From: Ww85 sp963745765
GTDB taxonomy: Bacteria; Desulfobacterota; Desulfobulbia; Desulfobulbales; Desulfocapsaceae
Assembly: GCA_963745765.1 (NCBI GenBank)
Contig: CAVUYQ010000001.1
Location: 62,001-126,000, forward strand
DNA: 64,000 nt
Direction: 5' to 3'
The notes beneath the pieces were generated by a model. The model was not told the origin of the DNA, did no database searches, and saw only the letters and a list, made by a program, of their open reading frames with translations. Positions 56,821 through 64,000 of the stretch are shown here, in pieces. The translations under genes were made by a program, and so were the position numbers. Each line of letters starts with the position of its first letter. Positions within the stretch are counted from its first letter, which is position 1.

Positions 56821-58141
56821 CAAGCATATTCAGCCATTCGGCAAGGGCAATCTCGGACCGCTCAGCCCGGAGTTGTCCCCTGAGACGTTTCGCTACTTTT
56901 TTCCCCCATGCAGGAAAGAGACCAAAATTAACATTTGATGGCTGAAACAGCTCCGGTTGAGTAGTGCTCAGATGGGTGATAAGGGCGCCTATGGCAGTAT
57001 CCGGAGGAGGAATAAGCGGATTGAGTCTCTTTACCAGCCGGGCAGCGTTTATTCCAGCGAGAAGCCCCATGGCCGTTGATTCTACATAACCTTCCACACC
57101 GCAGAGTTGACCTGCTATCAGAAGCTGGGGGCGTTTTTTTGTCTGCAGGGTCGGCTGCAGGATGTCGGGGGCGGAGATAAAGGTGTTACGATGGATGGAA
57201 CCCAATCGCGCAAATTCGGCATGCTGCAGTCCGGGTATCATTCTGAAGACGCGCTTTTGCTCGGGGTAGGTAAGTTTTGTCTGAAAACCAACCATATTGT
57301 ACAGGGTTCCCTGCTGATTTTCTTTGCGAAGCTGGACCACTCCGTAGGGTATTTTACCGGTGCGGGGATCTTCAAGGCCCACCGGTTTCATCGGACCGAA
57401 ACGCAGCGTGTCCGGTCCCCTGCTGTTTATCACTTCAACAGGCAGACATCCTTCAAAATATTTGGCCTCTTCAAAATCATGCAGGGGCATGTATTCTGCG
57501 GAAGAAAGTTCGGCTGTAAGGTGTCGATAGGCTGCTTCGTCCAGCGGACAATTAAGATAATCCCCGGGACCGTCATCATAGCGTGACTTCTGATAGACGA
57601 TTGTCATATCAAGCGATTCCCGGAGGATGATCGGTGCTATCGCGTCGTAGAAAAACAACCTGCTCTTACCCGTCAGCGTTCCAAGGCTTGCTGCCAGTCC
57701 TTCTGAGACGAGGGGACCGGCCGCTACGATAACGATTTGATCTTCGGTCTCCGGTAATTGTGTTACCTCTTGCCTGACCGTCGTGATGAGCGGATGTTTT
57801 TCTATGGTGTCGGTGATGGCTGCGGAGAAATGCTGTCGATCAACAGCAAGCGCCTTGCCGGCCGGTACAGCTGTTGCGTCGGCAACCTTGATGATCAGAG
57901 AGTTAAGCTGTCGCATCTCATTCTTTAACAGCCCGACCGCAGACGTCCATTCATTTGAGCGAAAAGAGTTTGAGCAAACCAGTTCAGCAAGATCAGATGA
58001 TTCATGTGCAGGGCTGAACTTCTGTGGTTTCATATCATACAACTGCACCGAACAGCCTCGCTGTGCAAGTTGCCAGGCCGCTTCACATCCGGCAAGACCG
58101 CCGCCGATAATTTGTACCGGCATCTCCGATTGACCATGCAT
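56798..58141 (-). CDS. trmFO: TrmFO, folate-dependent tRNA (uracil-54-C5)-methyltransferase
   Basis: Flavin enzyme making m5U54 in tRNA using methylenetetrahydrofolate. 447 aa. FAD-binding GGGLAGCEAAWQLAQRG at the N-terminus; catalytic-cysteine region LVCSNSFRSNEW and the following GLLKNEMRQLNSLI are diagnostic; PYGVVQLRKEN, LTYPEQKRVFRMIPGLQ, GQLCGVEGYVESTAMG follow. It is last in a likely mutL, 3D-lipoprotein, trmFO operon (24-base gap). Its stop overlaps the convergent helicase gene by 23 bases. Confidence 0.95.
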   Translation of the reverse strand: MHGQSEMPVQIIGGGLAGCEAAWQLAQRGCSVQLYDMKPQKFSPAHESSDLAELVCSNSFRSNEWTSAVGLLKNEMRQLNSLIIKVADATAVPAGKALAVDRQHFSAAITDTIEKHPLITTVRQEVTQLPETEDQIVIVAAGPLVSEGLAASLGTLTGKSRLFFYDAIAPIILRESLDMTIVYQKSRYDDGPGDYLNCPLDEAAYRHLTAELSSAEYMPLHDFEEAKYFEGCLPVEVINSRGPDTLRFGPMKPVGLEDPRTGKIPYGVVQLRKENQQGTLYNMVGFQTKLTYPEQKRVFRMIPGLQHAEFARLGSIHRNTFISAPDILQPTLQTKKRPQLLIAGQLCGVEGYVESTAMGLLAGINAARLVKRLNPLIPPPDTAIGALITHLSTTQPELFQPSNVNFGLFPAWGKKVAKRLRGQLRAERSEIALAEWLNMLVSDFPVP

Positions 58142-58164
58142 TTTAGTTGCTATCCTTTAACTCA

Positions 58165-58704
58165 TCAGGGGCGTTCGATAATGACCTCGACGCGCCTGCG
58201 GCCCCATTGCAGTGCATCACCATGAGAATCGTAAAAAATATCAATGCGGTCAGGTCCCTTGATGGCACCGCCCCTGTCTGCGACAACGCCCCAGCCGTAG
58301 CCGGGAACATACATCCGTGTACCAAAGGGATAATACCTGGTGTCGGCGGCAATGGTGCCGTCCTGGCTGGCGAGATACCAGGGGAAGAGAATAGTTTTCA
58401 CCGGAATCATCAAGGGGTTATACAGGCTGTCCATGGAAAAAAGACCTTCCTGGGGTTCACGCGGTTCGCTGCCGCTTGCTGTCAGACCGGAATAGGGGGT
58501 TCCTGTCTGGGAACCTTTACTGACGTAGCGATTCCAGAAATCAAGTTTGAGGTAACTCCAGCTGCCGCGTTCCCAGCTGCAGCAGGAAGAGCAGCCGCAA
58601 TAGGCAGTTACCTCGAGCATCCGGCCGACCGGCTGCTTTGCGCAACCGGAAAGGAGCATGAGACAAAGCAGAAAGAGATATATCGATGCTGTTCTCCTGT
58701 TCAT
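58165..58704 (-). CDS. 3D-domain lipoprotein
   Basis: 179 aa. Lipoprotein signal with lipobox LLSGC (cysteine near residue 21). A cysteine cluster YCGCSSCCSW follows soon after. The C-terminal 3D domain is related to the MltA/double-psi-barrel family: IAADTRYYPFGTRMYV, VVADRGGAIKGPDRIDIFY (Asp triad) and WGRRRVEV. Such proteins may bind or cleave cell-wall glycans. It starts 5 bases after mutL ends, so translation is coupled. Its relation to mismatch repair is not known; the shared operon may be fortuitous. Confidence 0.85.
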   Translation of the reverse strand: MNRRTASIYLFLLCLMLLSGCAKQPVGRMLEVTAYCGCSSCCSWERGSWSYLKLDFWNRYVSKGSQTGTPYSGLTASGSEPREPQEGLFSMDSLYNPLMIPVKTILFPWYLASQDGTIAADTRYYPFGTRMYVPGYGWGVVADRGGAIKGPDRIDIFYDSHGDALQWGRRRVEVIIERP

Positions 58705-58708
58705 GAGC

Positions 58709-60544
58709 TCAGGTGCGATGAAACCATTTTACGATCTCAGACTGGTTGAAAATTTTGACGACCGGACGACCATGCGGACAGTGTGAAAAAAGATCGGCAC
58801 GGGCCATGCGCTCCAGCAGCCCTTTAATTTCCGGTCCTGACAGCGGATCACCGGATTTAACTGCGGCCTTGCAGGCCATGGTCGCAAGTATGGTGTTAAG
58901 GGAATCGCCTGCACGGGCTTCTTTTTCACTGCCGAATTGTTCGATAATATCAAGAAATAAATCCTGCGGCGAGATCGTTCCGGCAAGAGCCGGTATGGCC
59001 GCCAGAACCCAGGTGGTACCGCCGAAATCCCTGATGCCAAATCCCATGTTTTCAAGAGCTTGTAAATTGCTTTCGACCAGTTCGGACTGAAATGTCGTCA
59101 ATTCAAGCGTTACCGGAAAAAGAAGCGTCTGGGAGGCAATCCTGCCGCGGCCATATTGCGTGCGCAGTTCTTCAAAAAGCAATCGTTCATGGGCGGCATG
59201 TTGATCTATCACCACCAGATGGTTCTTGTTTCTGCAGAAAATATAGAGATCCTGGAAGGTGCCGATGACAAAGAGATCTTCAACCCGTACGGACTCAACA
59301 TCCGTTTCGGAAGGTCCGGCAGTGCCGGGTTTAGCAATGTCATTGCGCTGCATCTCGGGGGCGTCTTCCTGCGTGGCAAAGATGTCCGGTAGTGAGGCTG
59401 GAGCCGGGCTGTCCGATTTCTTCTGGTAACCGCTGTCCAGTGAAAACAGTCCTGGTGAAGCGGAGGTGAAGAGGGCCTGTCCGGAAATTTCAGACGTTTC
59501 CGTGTCGATGCGCTTCGGGGGCATACTGAAGATTGTCTGTCTGACATGCTGCTGCTCCCTGATCATTGCCTGGCGGACCGCATCAGCAACCTTTTGGTGC
59601 ACCAGCTGACTGTTCCTGAACCTGACTTCATGCTTGGCCGGGTGAACATTGACATCGACAAGTTCCGGCGAGAGGGTGACCTTGACGATACCGGCAGGAC
59701 TGCGCCCCTTGAGAAGAAAAGAACGAAGACCTTCATTCACACCATGAACGAGCAGCCGGTCCTTGATTGCCCTGTTATTGACGAAGAGCCGGATACGGCC
59801 GGCCATCGGTGCACTCGAATCAGGCGGCAGTAAAAGTCCGCTGACAACAATTGAGTCAGGTCCCGGCGCACCGCTGTCAACCGTCAGGAACGGACCTGAA
59901 TAGCTCAGTATTTTGGCAAGCCTTTGCTCGATGGTCATGCCGGCTTCAAGCCTGATGGTATCCCGCTCGTCGATGCGCAGGGTGAAACCAACGTCGGGAC
60001 AGGCCAGTGCATAGTTTTTTATGGTGTCATCGATATGAGAAAGTTCGGTCCGGGTGGTCCGCAGAAATTTTTTACGGGCGGGAGTGTTGGCAAAGAGATT
60101 CCTGACTTCAATAGTGGTGCCGGTCCGGGCACCGGTTTCATGGGCTTGCTTGATCGAACCGAAATGGCAGACTACGGTTGATCCCATTTCCTGCTGTCGG
60201 GCACGGGAGGTGATAATCATCCGTGATACTGAAGCAATCGACGGAATTGCCTCACCCCTGAAACCAAGCGTACGGATGGAGCCGAGGTCCTCTCCATCCT
60301 TTATCTTGGAGGTACCGTGGCGCTCAAAACTGAGCAGGACGTCATCCTCGTCCATGCCCTCGCCGTCGTCGCTGATACGGATAAAACGGGTACCGCCACC
60401 CTCAATCTCAATCTCGATATGGGAGGCTCCGGCATCCAGGCTGTTTTCCAACAATTCTTTGACCACTGAGGCCGGCCGTTCGACCACTTCACCGGCAGCT
60501 ATCTGGTTGGCGAGTTGTTCGGGGAGTATGCGTATTTTAGACAT
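58709..60544 (-). CDS. mutL: DNA mismatch repair protein MutL
   Basis: ATPase and endonuclease of mismatch repair, 611 aa. GHKL motifs: ELLENSLDAGA, RISDDGEGMDEDD, TLGFRGEAIPSI and GTTIEVRNLFANTPARKKFL. The C-terminal dimerisation domain carries DQHAAHERLLFEE, the DQHA-x2-E-x4-E metal-binding endonuclease motif that is absent in E. coli MutL, and ends with CPHGRPVVKI. It heads an operon with the 3D lipoprotein and trmFO. No mutS in the window. Confidence 0.97.
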   Translation of the reverse strand: MSKIRILPEQLANQIAAGEVVERPASVVKELLENSLDAGASHIEIEIEGGGTRFIRISDDGEGMDEDDVLLSFERHGTSKIKDGEDLGSIRTLGFRGEAIPSIASVSRMIITSRARQQEMGSTVVCHFGSIKQAHETGARTGTTIEVRNLFANTPARKKFLRTTRTELSHIDDTIKNYALACPDVGFTLRIDERDTIRLEAGMTIEQRLAKILSYSGPFLTVDSGAPGPDSIVVSGLLLPPDSSAPMAGRIRLFVNNRAIKDRLLVHGVNEGLRSFLLKGRSPAGIVKVTLSPELVDVNVHPAKHEVRFRNSQLVHQKVADAVRQAMIREQQHVRQTIFSMPPKRIDTETSEISGQALFTSASPGLFSLDSGYQKKSDSPAPASLPDIFATQEDAPEMQRNDIAKPGTAGPSETDVESVRVEDLFVIGTFQDLYIFCRNKNHLVVIDQHAAHERLLFEELRTQYGRGRIASQTLLFPVTLELTTFQSELVESNLQALENMGFGIRDFGGTTWVLAAIPALAGTISPQDLFLDIIEQFGSEKEARAGDSLNTILATMACKAAVKSGDPLSGPEIKGLLERMARADLFSHCPHGRPVVKIFNQSEIVKWFHRT

Positions 60545-60648
60545 TTCTTCCGTTTAATAGCTGTTGCCAGGAATAAGCTTCACGTATAGAGTAGACACAA
60601 TTTTACTATAGGTTCTAACCTACTACAATTCAACTTTATCCGATAGAC

Positions 60649-62518
60649 GTGGCAACGGTAACAGGGAAAAAAAAGACGACACCCGTAAAACGGCGGACAC
60701 CACTCAGAGAGAAACAGGTTATTATATTTCTTTTTTCAATCTGCGCTGTTCTCTCTTTGTTTCTTGTTGGTCTGCTTGTGGCCCTTGACCTGCTGAATAT
60801 CCCGGATATCCGGAGCGTCGCACATTATCAGCCGTCTCAGACGACTCTCATTCTTGACCGCAGAGGCGATGTTGTCGAACGTCTCTTCGACGAGAATAGA
60901 ATCGTTGTCTCTCTTGATGAAATGCATCCGCTCCTGCCAAAGGCTTTTGTTGCCGCAGAAGACGGCCGCTTCTACGAGCATCCGGGGCTCGATTTTTTCT
61001 CGGTTTTCAGAGCCCTGGTCAATAATCTGAGAGATGGCAGAAAGGGGCAGGGAGGGTCAACGATTACTCAGCAGGTTGCCAAAGCCTTATTGTTGACGCC
61101 GGAAAAAACCTATTTGCGAAAGTTCAAGGAAGCGATACTTGCCTGGCGCATTGACACCATGTTGAGCAAAGATGAGATCATATATATTTACCTCAATCAA
61201 ATTTACCTTGGCGAAGGGGCTTACGGTGTCGAGGCTGCGGCCCAAACCTATTTCGCTAAACACGCAGCGGAGCTGAGTCTTTCAGAGATAGCCCTGCTGG
61301 CAGGCCTGCCGCAGGCGCCGAGCCGCTATTCGCCCCGGGAGCACTGGGAGCGTGCTCACGGCCGTCAGCGCTATGTCCTCAACAGGATGGCTGCGGACGG
61401 CTACATAACAGATAATCAGGCAAAAGCCGCCTATACCGCACACCCGGCCATGGTGCCGCCTGAGTCGGATGATACCGGGATGAACGGCTATTATCTGCTG
61501 GAGGTGCATAAACGTGCTGAACAGATGCTTGGCCGGCCGCTTACGACAGCCGGTGTCCGTATTCATACGAATCTTGACCAGAAGATGCAGCGTGAAGCGC
61601 AACAGGCGCTTCGTTCCGGGTTAAAAGATATTTATGAAAGAAACGGCGGCGGTAGCGGAACGGGGCGGATGCCTGAAGGGGCCCTTGTCAGCTTTGAGGC
61701 CTGCAGCGGCAGGGTGAGGGCATTGGTTGGCGGGAGTGATTTCAGCAAAACACCGTTTAACCGGGCCGTTCAGGCCCGAAGGCCGGCCGGTTCGGTGTTT
61801 AAACCGCTTGTCTACAGCGCGGCTTTTGAGAAAGGTTTCGGTGCGGAATCTCTTGTCGAGGACGAGCCGATTTCCATAACCGGAAGTGGTGGTCAGCCCT
61901 GGCGGCCGAAAAATTTTTCCGGTAGTTTTCACGGTACGGTATCGCTGGAAACGGCCCTTATTCACTCATATAACATTCCGGTGATCAAGGTGATGCAGCG
62001 AATCGGCATCAAGCCTGTTCAGGAATTGGCCAGGCGCGCGGGGATAACGGCTGACATGCCGCCTGATTTATCACTTGCTCTGGGTGCGGTGGATGTTTCG
62101 CTGCTTGAAATGAGTGCTTCCTATGAACCATTCATCTGCGACGGGAACTATGTGCAACCGACGCTCATCAGCACCATCACCGATGCTGATAACAGGTCCC
62201 TGTATCGTGTCAGTAAAAAGGGTATATCGGTCATGGCACCGGGAAATGCTTCCCGCATGAAATCCATTCTGGAAAAAGTAATCAGCGAAGGAACCGGTAA
62301 AAGCGCGCAGGGGCTATCCGGTGTTTCCGGTGGTAAAACAGGTACTTCCGATGAAAACAGGGACGCCTGGTTTATCGGATTCCACAATCGGGATATAACC
62401 GGTGTCTGGGTCGGGCACGATCGAAACGAAAGTCTCGGCAGGTCTGAAAACGGCGGCAGGAGTGCGAGCCCCGATCTGGCGTGCTTATCTGCAGGCGGTA
62501 GGTTCCCGTGAGCGGTAA
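60649..62518 (+). CDS. Class A penicillin-binding protein (PBP1A-type), frameshift near end
   Basis: Bifunctional murein polymerase, about 622 aa. One N-terminal membrane helix (VIIFLFSICAVLSLFLVGLL), glycosyltransferase GT51 domain (AAEDGRFYEHPGLD, GQGGSTITQQVAKALLL, NQIYLGEGAYGVEAAA), then transpeptidase domain with SxxK at S382-K385 (AGSVFKPLVY), SxN (HSYNIP) and KTG at 563-565. One extra G near 62472 shifts the last residues; the corrected frame reads SPIWRAYLQAVGSRER and stops at 62518. The start is GTG at 60649. Divergent from mutL. Confidence 0.93.
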
Positions 62519-62526
62519 AAGCTTTA

Positions 62527-62580
62527 GGGTACCTTGAAAAATTGATCAGCTGAAGATTCCCTTCAAGGTAAAAAAGAATA
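62527..62580. repeat. GGGTACCTTGAA repeat, copy 3, with inverted arm
   Basis: GGGTACCTTGAA (62527-62538) has an inverted arm TTCAAGGTA at 62572-62580, inside the 3' end of the phosphate transporter gene. Stem TACCTTGAA/TTCAAGGTA with a 33-base loop. It lies between the convergent PBP and transporter genes. Confidence 0.5.
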
Positions 62581-63811
62581 ACATTGCCATGATGGCGCCG
62601 GCCGGCAGCGTGACGAGCCAGCTGACGATAATGTTGAAAATAACCCGCAGGTCCAATGCTCCTATGCCGCGGGCGAGGCCGACTCCAAGCACGGCGCCGA
62701 CCAGGATATGGGTTGTTGACACCGGCAGTCCGGTGCGGCTGGCGATAACAACGGTGGTAGCGGCCGCCAGTTCTGCGCAAAATCCGCGGGAAGGGGTCAG
62801 TTCGGTGATTTTTCTACCGACGGTCAGCATGACCCGGTAGCCAAGTGTTACCAGTCCAAGAACTATGCCCCCTCCGCCCAGCAGCAGAATCCAGATCGGA
62901 AGTTCGGAATGCTGCATTACTTCACCGCCGGAGCTGATGATACTGACGATAGCTGCCAGCGGACCGATACCGTTTGCCACGTCGTTTGAGCCATGGGCAA
63001 AGGCCATAGCGCAGGCGGTAAAGAGCATCATCGGGGCGAAGACTTTTTCCACACTGGCGAAATGAAAATCGCGATCAGCGGCCCGGTCCTCTTTTATCCG
63101 GCGGATAAAGTACCATCCGATAGCGGCGGTAAAAAGGCCGAAACCGACGGCCAGAGCAAAGCTCTGGATCACACTCAGGCTAATTTTAAGGTGCGTCAGT
63201 CCCTTGAACATGGTCACCAGCGAGATGATGAATCCTACCAGAAAAACATAGCCGGGGGCGTATCGTTTGGCGTTTTTAAGCGGATTGTCAGTGTCGAAAA
63301 TAAGCTTCCTGGTGCTCATGACGAGAAGAAAGGATATCGTGCCGCCGACCACGGGGCTCACTACCCAGCTTCCGACAACGCTTCCTACCTTTCCCCATTT
63401 CACCGCTTCAGGACCGATGCCGACAATGGCAAAACCTATCAGGGCTCCGACGATGGAATGGGTCGTGGAGACCGGCCAGCCCTTCCATGAGGCGATCATC
63501 AGCCAGAATGCAGCGGCAAGGAGGGAAGCGAGCATACCGTAGACAAGAATTTCAGGAGAATCGATGATGCCGGTCGGGTCAATGATCCCTTTTCGGATGG
63601 TACTGGTGACATGGCCGCCGGCCAAAACCGCCCCGCCGAATTCAAAAATGATGGCGATGCAGATGGCCTGTTTCAGGGTTACCGCCCCGGCCCCGACAGA
63701 TGTTCCCATGGCATTGGCCAGATCGTTGGCACCGATGCCCCAGGTCATATAGAGGCCAAAAATAATGGCCAGAATCAAAAATACCGTACCGTACGCAGCA
63801 ATAATTTCCAT
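62546..63811 (-). CDS. PiT-family inorganic phosphate transporter
   Basis: 421-aa membrane protein importing phosphate with H+ or Na+. Duplicated family signatures: GANDLANAMGTSVGAGAVT at the N-terminus and FAHGSNDVANGIGPLAAI in the middle, plus repeated VSTTHSIVGALIGFA and VSTTHILVGAVLGVG. About ten hydrophobic segments. The stop lies within a dispersed repeat arm. The DUF47 gene ends 13 bases before the start codon, so the pair form an operon, as is typical for PiT. Confidence 0.95.
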   Translation of the reverse strand: MEIIAAYGTVFLILAIIFGLYMTWGIGANDLANAMGTSVGAGAVTLKQAICIAIIFEFGGAVLAGGHVTSTIRKGIIDPTGIIDSPEILVYGMLASLLAAAFWLMIASWKGWPVSTTHSIVGALIGFAIVGIGPEAVKWGKVGSVVGSWVVSPVVGGTISFLLVMSTRKLIFDTDNPLKNAKRYAPGYVFLVGFIISLVTMFKGLTHLKISLSVIQSFALAVGFGLFTAAIGWYFIRRIKEDRAADRDFHFASVEKVFAPMMLFTACAMAFAHGSNDVANGIGPLAAIVSIISSGGEVMQHSELPIWILLLGGGGIVLGLVTLGYRVMLTVGRKITELTPSRGFCAELAAATTVVIASRTGLPVSTTHILVGAVLGVGLARGIGALDLRVIFNIIVSWLVTLPAGAIMAMLFFFTLKGIFS

Positions 63812-63823
63812 AGCCTTCCGTGA

Positions 63824-64000
63824 TTACTTTGAGAGAAAGAGTAAGAGGCGATCTCCGATATTTTCCGACTGGTCAGATATCGTTCCAAGCAGATCGATCA
63901 GTTTATACCAGAAGATGATGGTGACCGGATCAAGTTCTTTTTCATGTTCAAAGAGAATCCTCCTTGTTCGAAACATGATTGCGTCAATATCATGCTCCGA
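63824..64000 (-). CDS. DUF47/PhoU-like protein, C-terminal part
   Basis: Only the last 58 codons are in the window. They read SEHDIDAIMFRTRRILFEHE through PVTIIFWYKLIDLLGTISDQ to RLLLFLSK and stop, matching the C-terminus of the TIGR00153/DUF47 family of PhoU-like regulators. These proteins accompany PiT transporters, here immediately downstream. Confidence 0.88.
   Translation of the reverse strand, partial: SEHDIDAIMFRTRRILFEHEKELDPVTIIFWYKLIDLLGTISDQSENIGDRLLLFLSK

Noticed and set aside
1..64000. tRNA, rRNA, CRISPR arrays or phage modules
   Set aside because: No T-arm-like GGTTCGAATCC pattern, rRNA segment, regularly spaced repeat or phage gene was found by eye; small tRNAs could still be missed.

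Overview
The window looks like a chromosomal segment of a Gram-negative, mid-GC, probably anaerobic bacterium of the Desulfobacterota type (Desulfobulbales-like). This is an inference from gene families: TamA/TamB and WaaA show an LPS-bearing outer membrane; TrmFO, a DUF4080 B12/radical-SAM enzyme, DUF362, DUF4388, a superoxide reductase and an NtrC-type regulator fit such a lineage. No rRNA, tRNA, CRISPR array or prophage was recognised.

Layout. 0-4.1 kb (minus): 5' part of a LolC/E permease gene, lysS and rlmD. 4.2-9.7 kb (plus): tamA-tamB. 10-13.6 kb: yqeY, then trkA and trkH, which face each other. 14-18 kb: a CaCA cation exchanger, a DUF606 transporter, an AI-2E family permease, a one-domain asparaginase-like protein and a flavodoxin-like protein. 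18.2-22.6 kb: sigma-54 response regulator, then grpE-dnaK with a strong terminator. 22.8-24.3 kb: trpS and an HD-domain protein. 24.3-31.5 kb: an accessory island bracketed by a decayed and an intact DUF4388 gene. It holds a two-component system, a B12/radical-SAM gene, a MITE-like element, a gammaproteobacterial-looking epmB, IS3 debris, a monooxygenase-fold protein and an unidentified membrane protein. 32-36 kb: cyclophilin-FKBP fusion, waaA, xth and an nhaA remnant. 36-44.8 kb: M1-peptidase/ChaN/PDZ fusion, DUF4080 radical SAM, serA, DUF362 and a FabL-type enoyl reductase. 44.9-48.8 kb: an operon of transglutaminase-like protein, ABC ATPase and ABC permease. 49.3-51.3 kb: small exported c-type cytochrome, Tat-exported superoxide reductase and maf. 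51.5-56.8 kb: a large HEAT/cNMP/PilZ protein followed by a Twinkle/T7 gp4-like helicase. 56.8-60.5 kb (minus): mutL, a 3D-domain lipoprotein and trmFO. 60.6-64 kb: class A PBP, PiT phosphate permease and the end of its DUF47 partner.

A strong technical feature is the number of single-base frameshifts in conserved genes (lolC/E, lysS, rlmD, tamB, the CaCA exchanger, the NtrC regulator, the two-component system, a radical SAM gene, waaA and the PBP). Reading frames resume exactly where family homology continues, so most are more likely residual sequencing or assembly errors than true gene loss. For these genes I give the span of the reconstructed gene.

The most original material is the 51.5-56.8 kb pair: a protein with both a cyclic-nucleotide-binding domain and a PilZ (c-di-GMP) domain on a HEAT scaffold, followed by a phage/mitochondrial-style replicative helicase with a degenerate primase centre. 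Other notable items are a possible sigma-54-driven small RNA at 42.8 kb, the M1-ChaN-PDZ fusion, several dispersed repeats and the mosaic 24-31 kb island.
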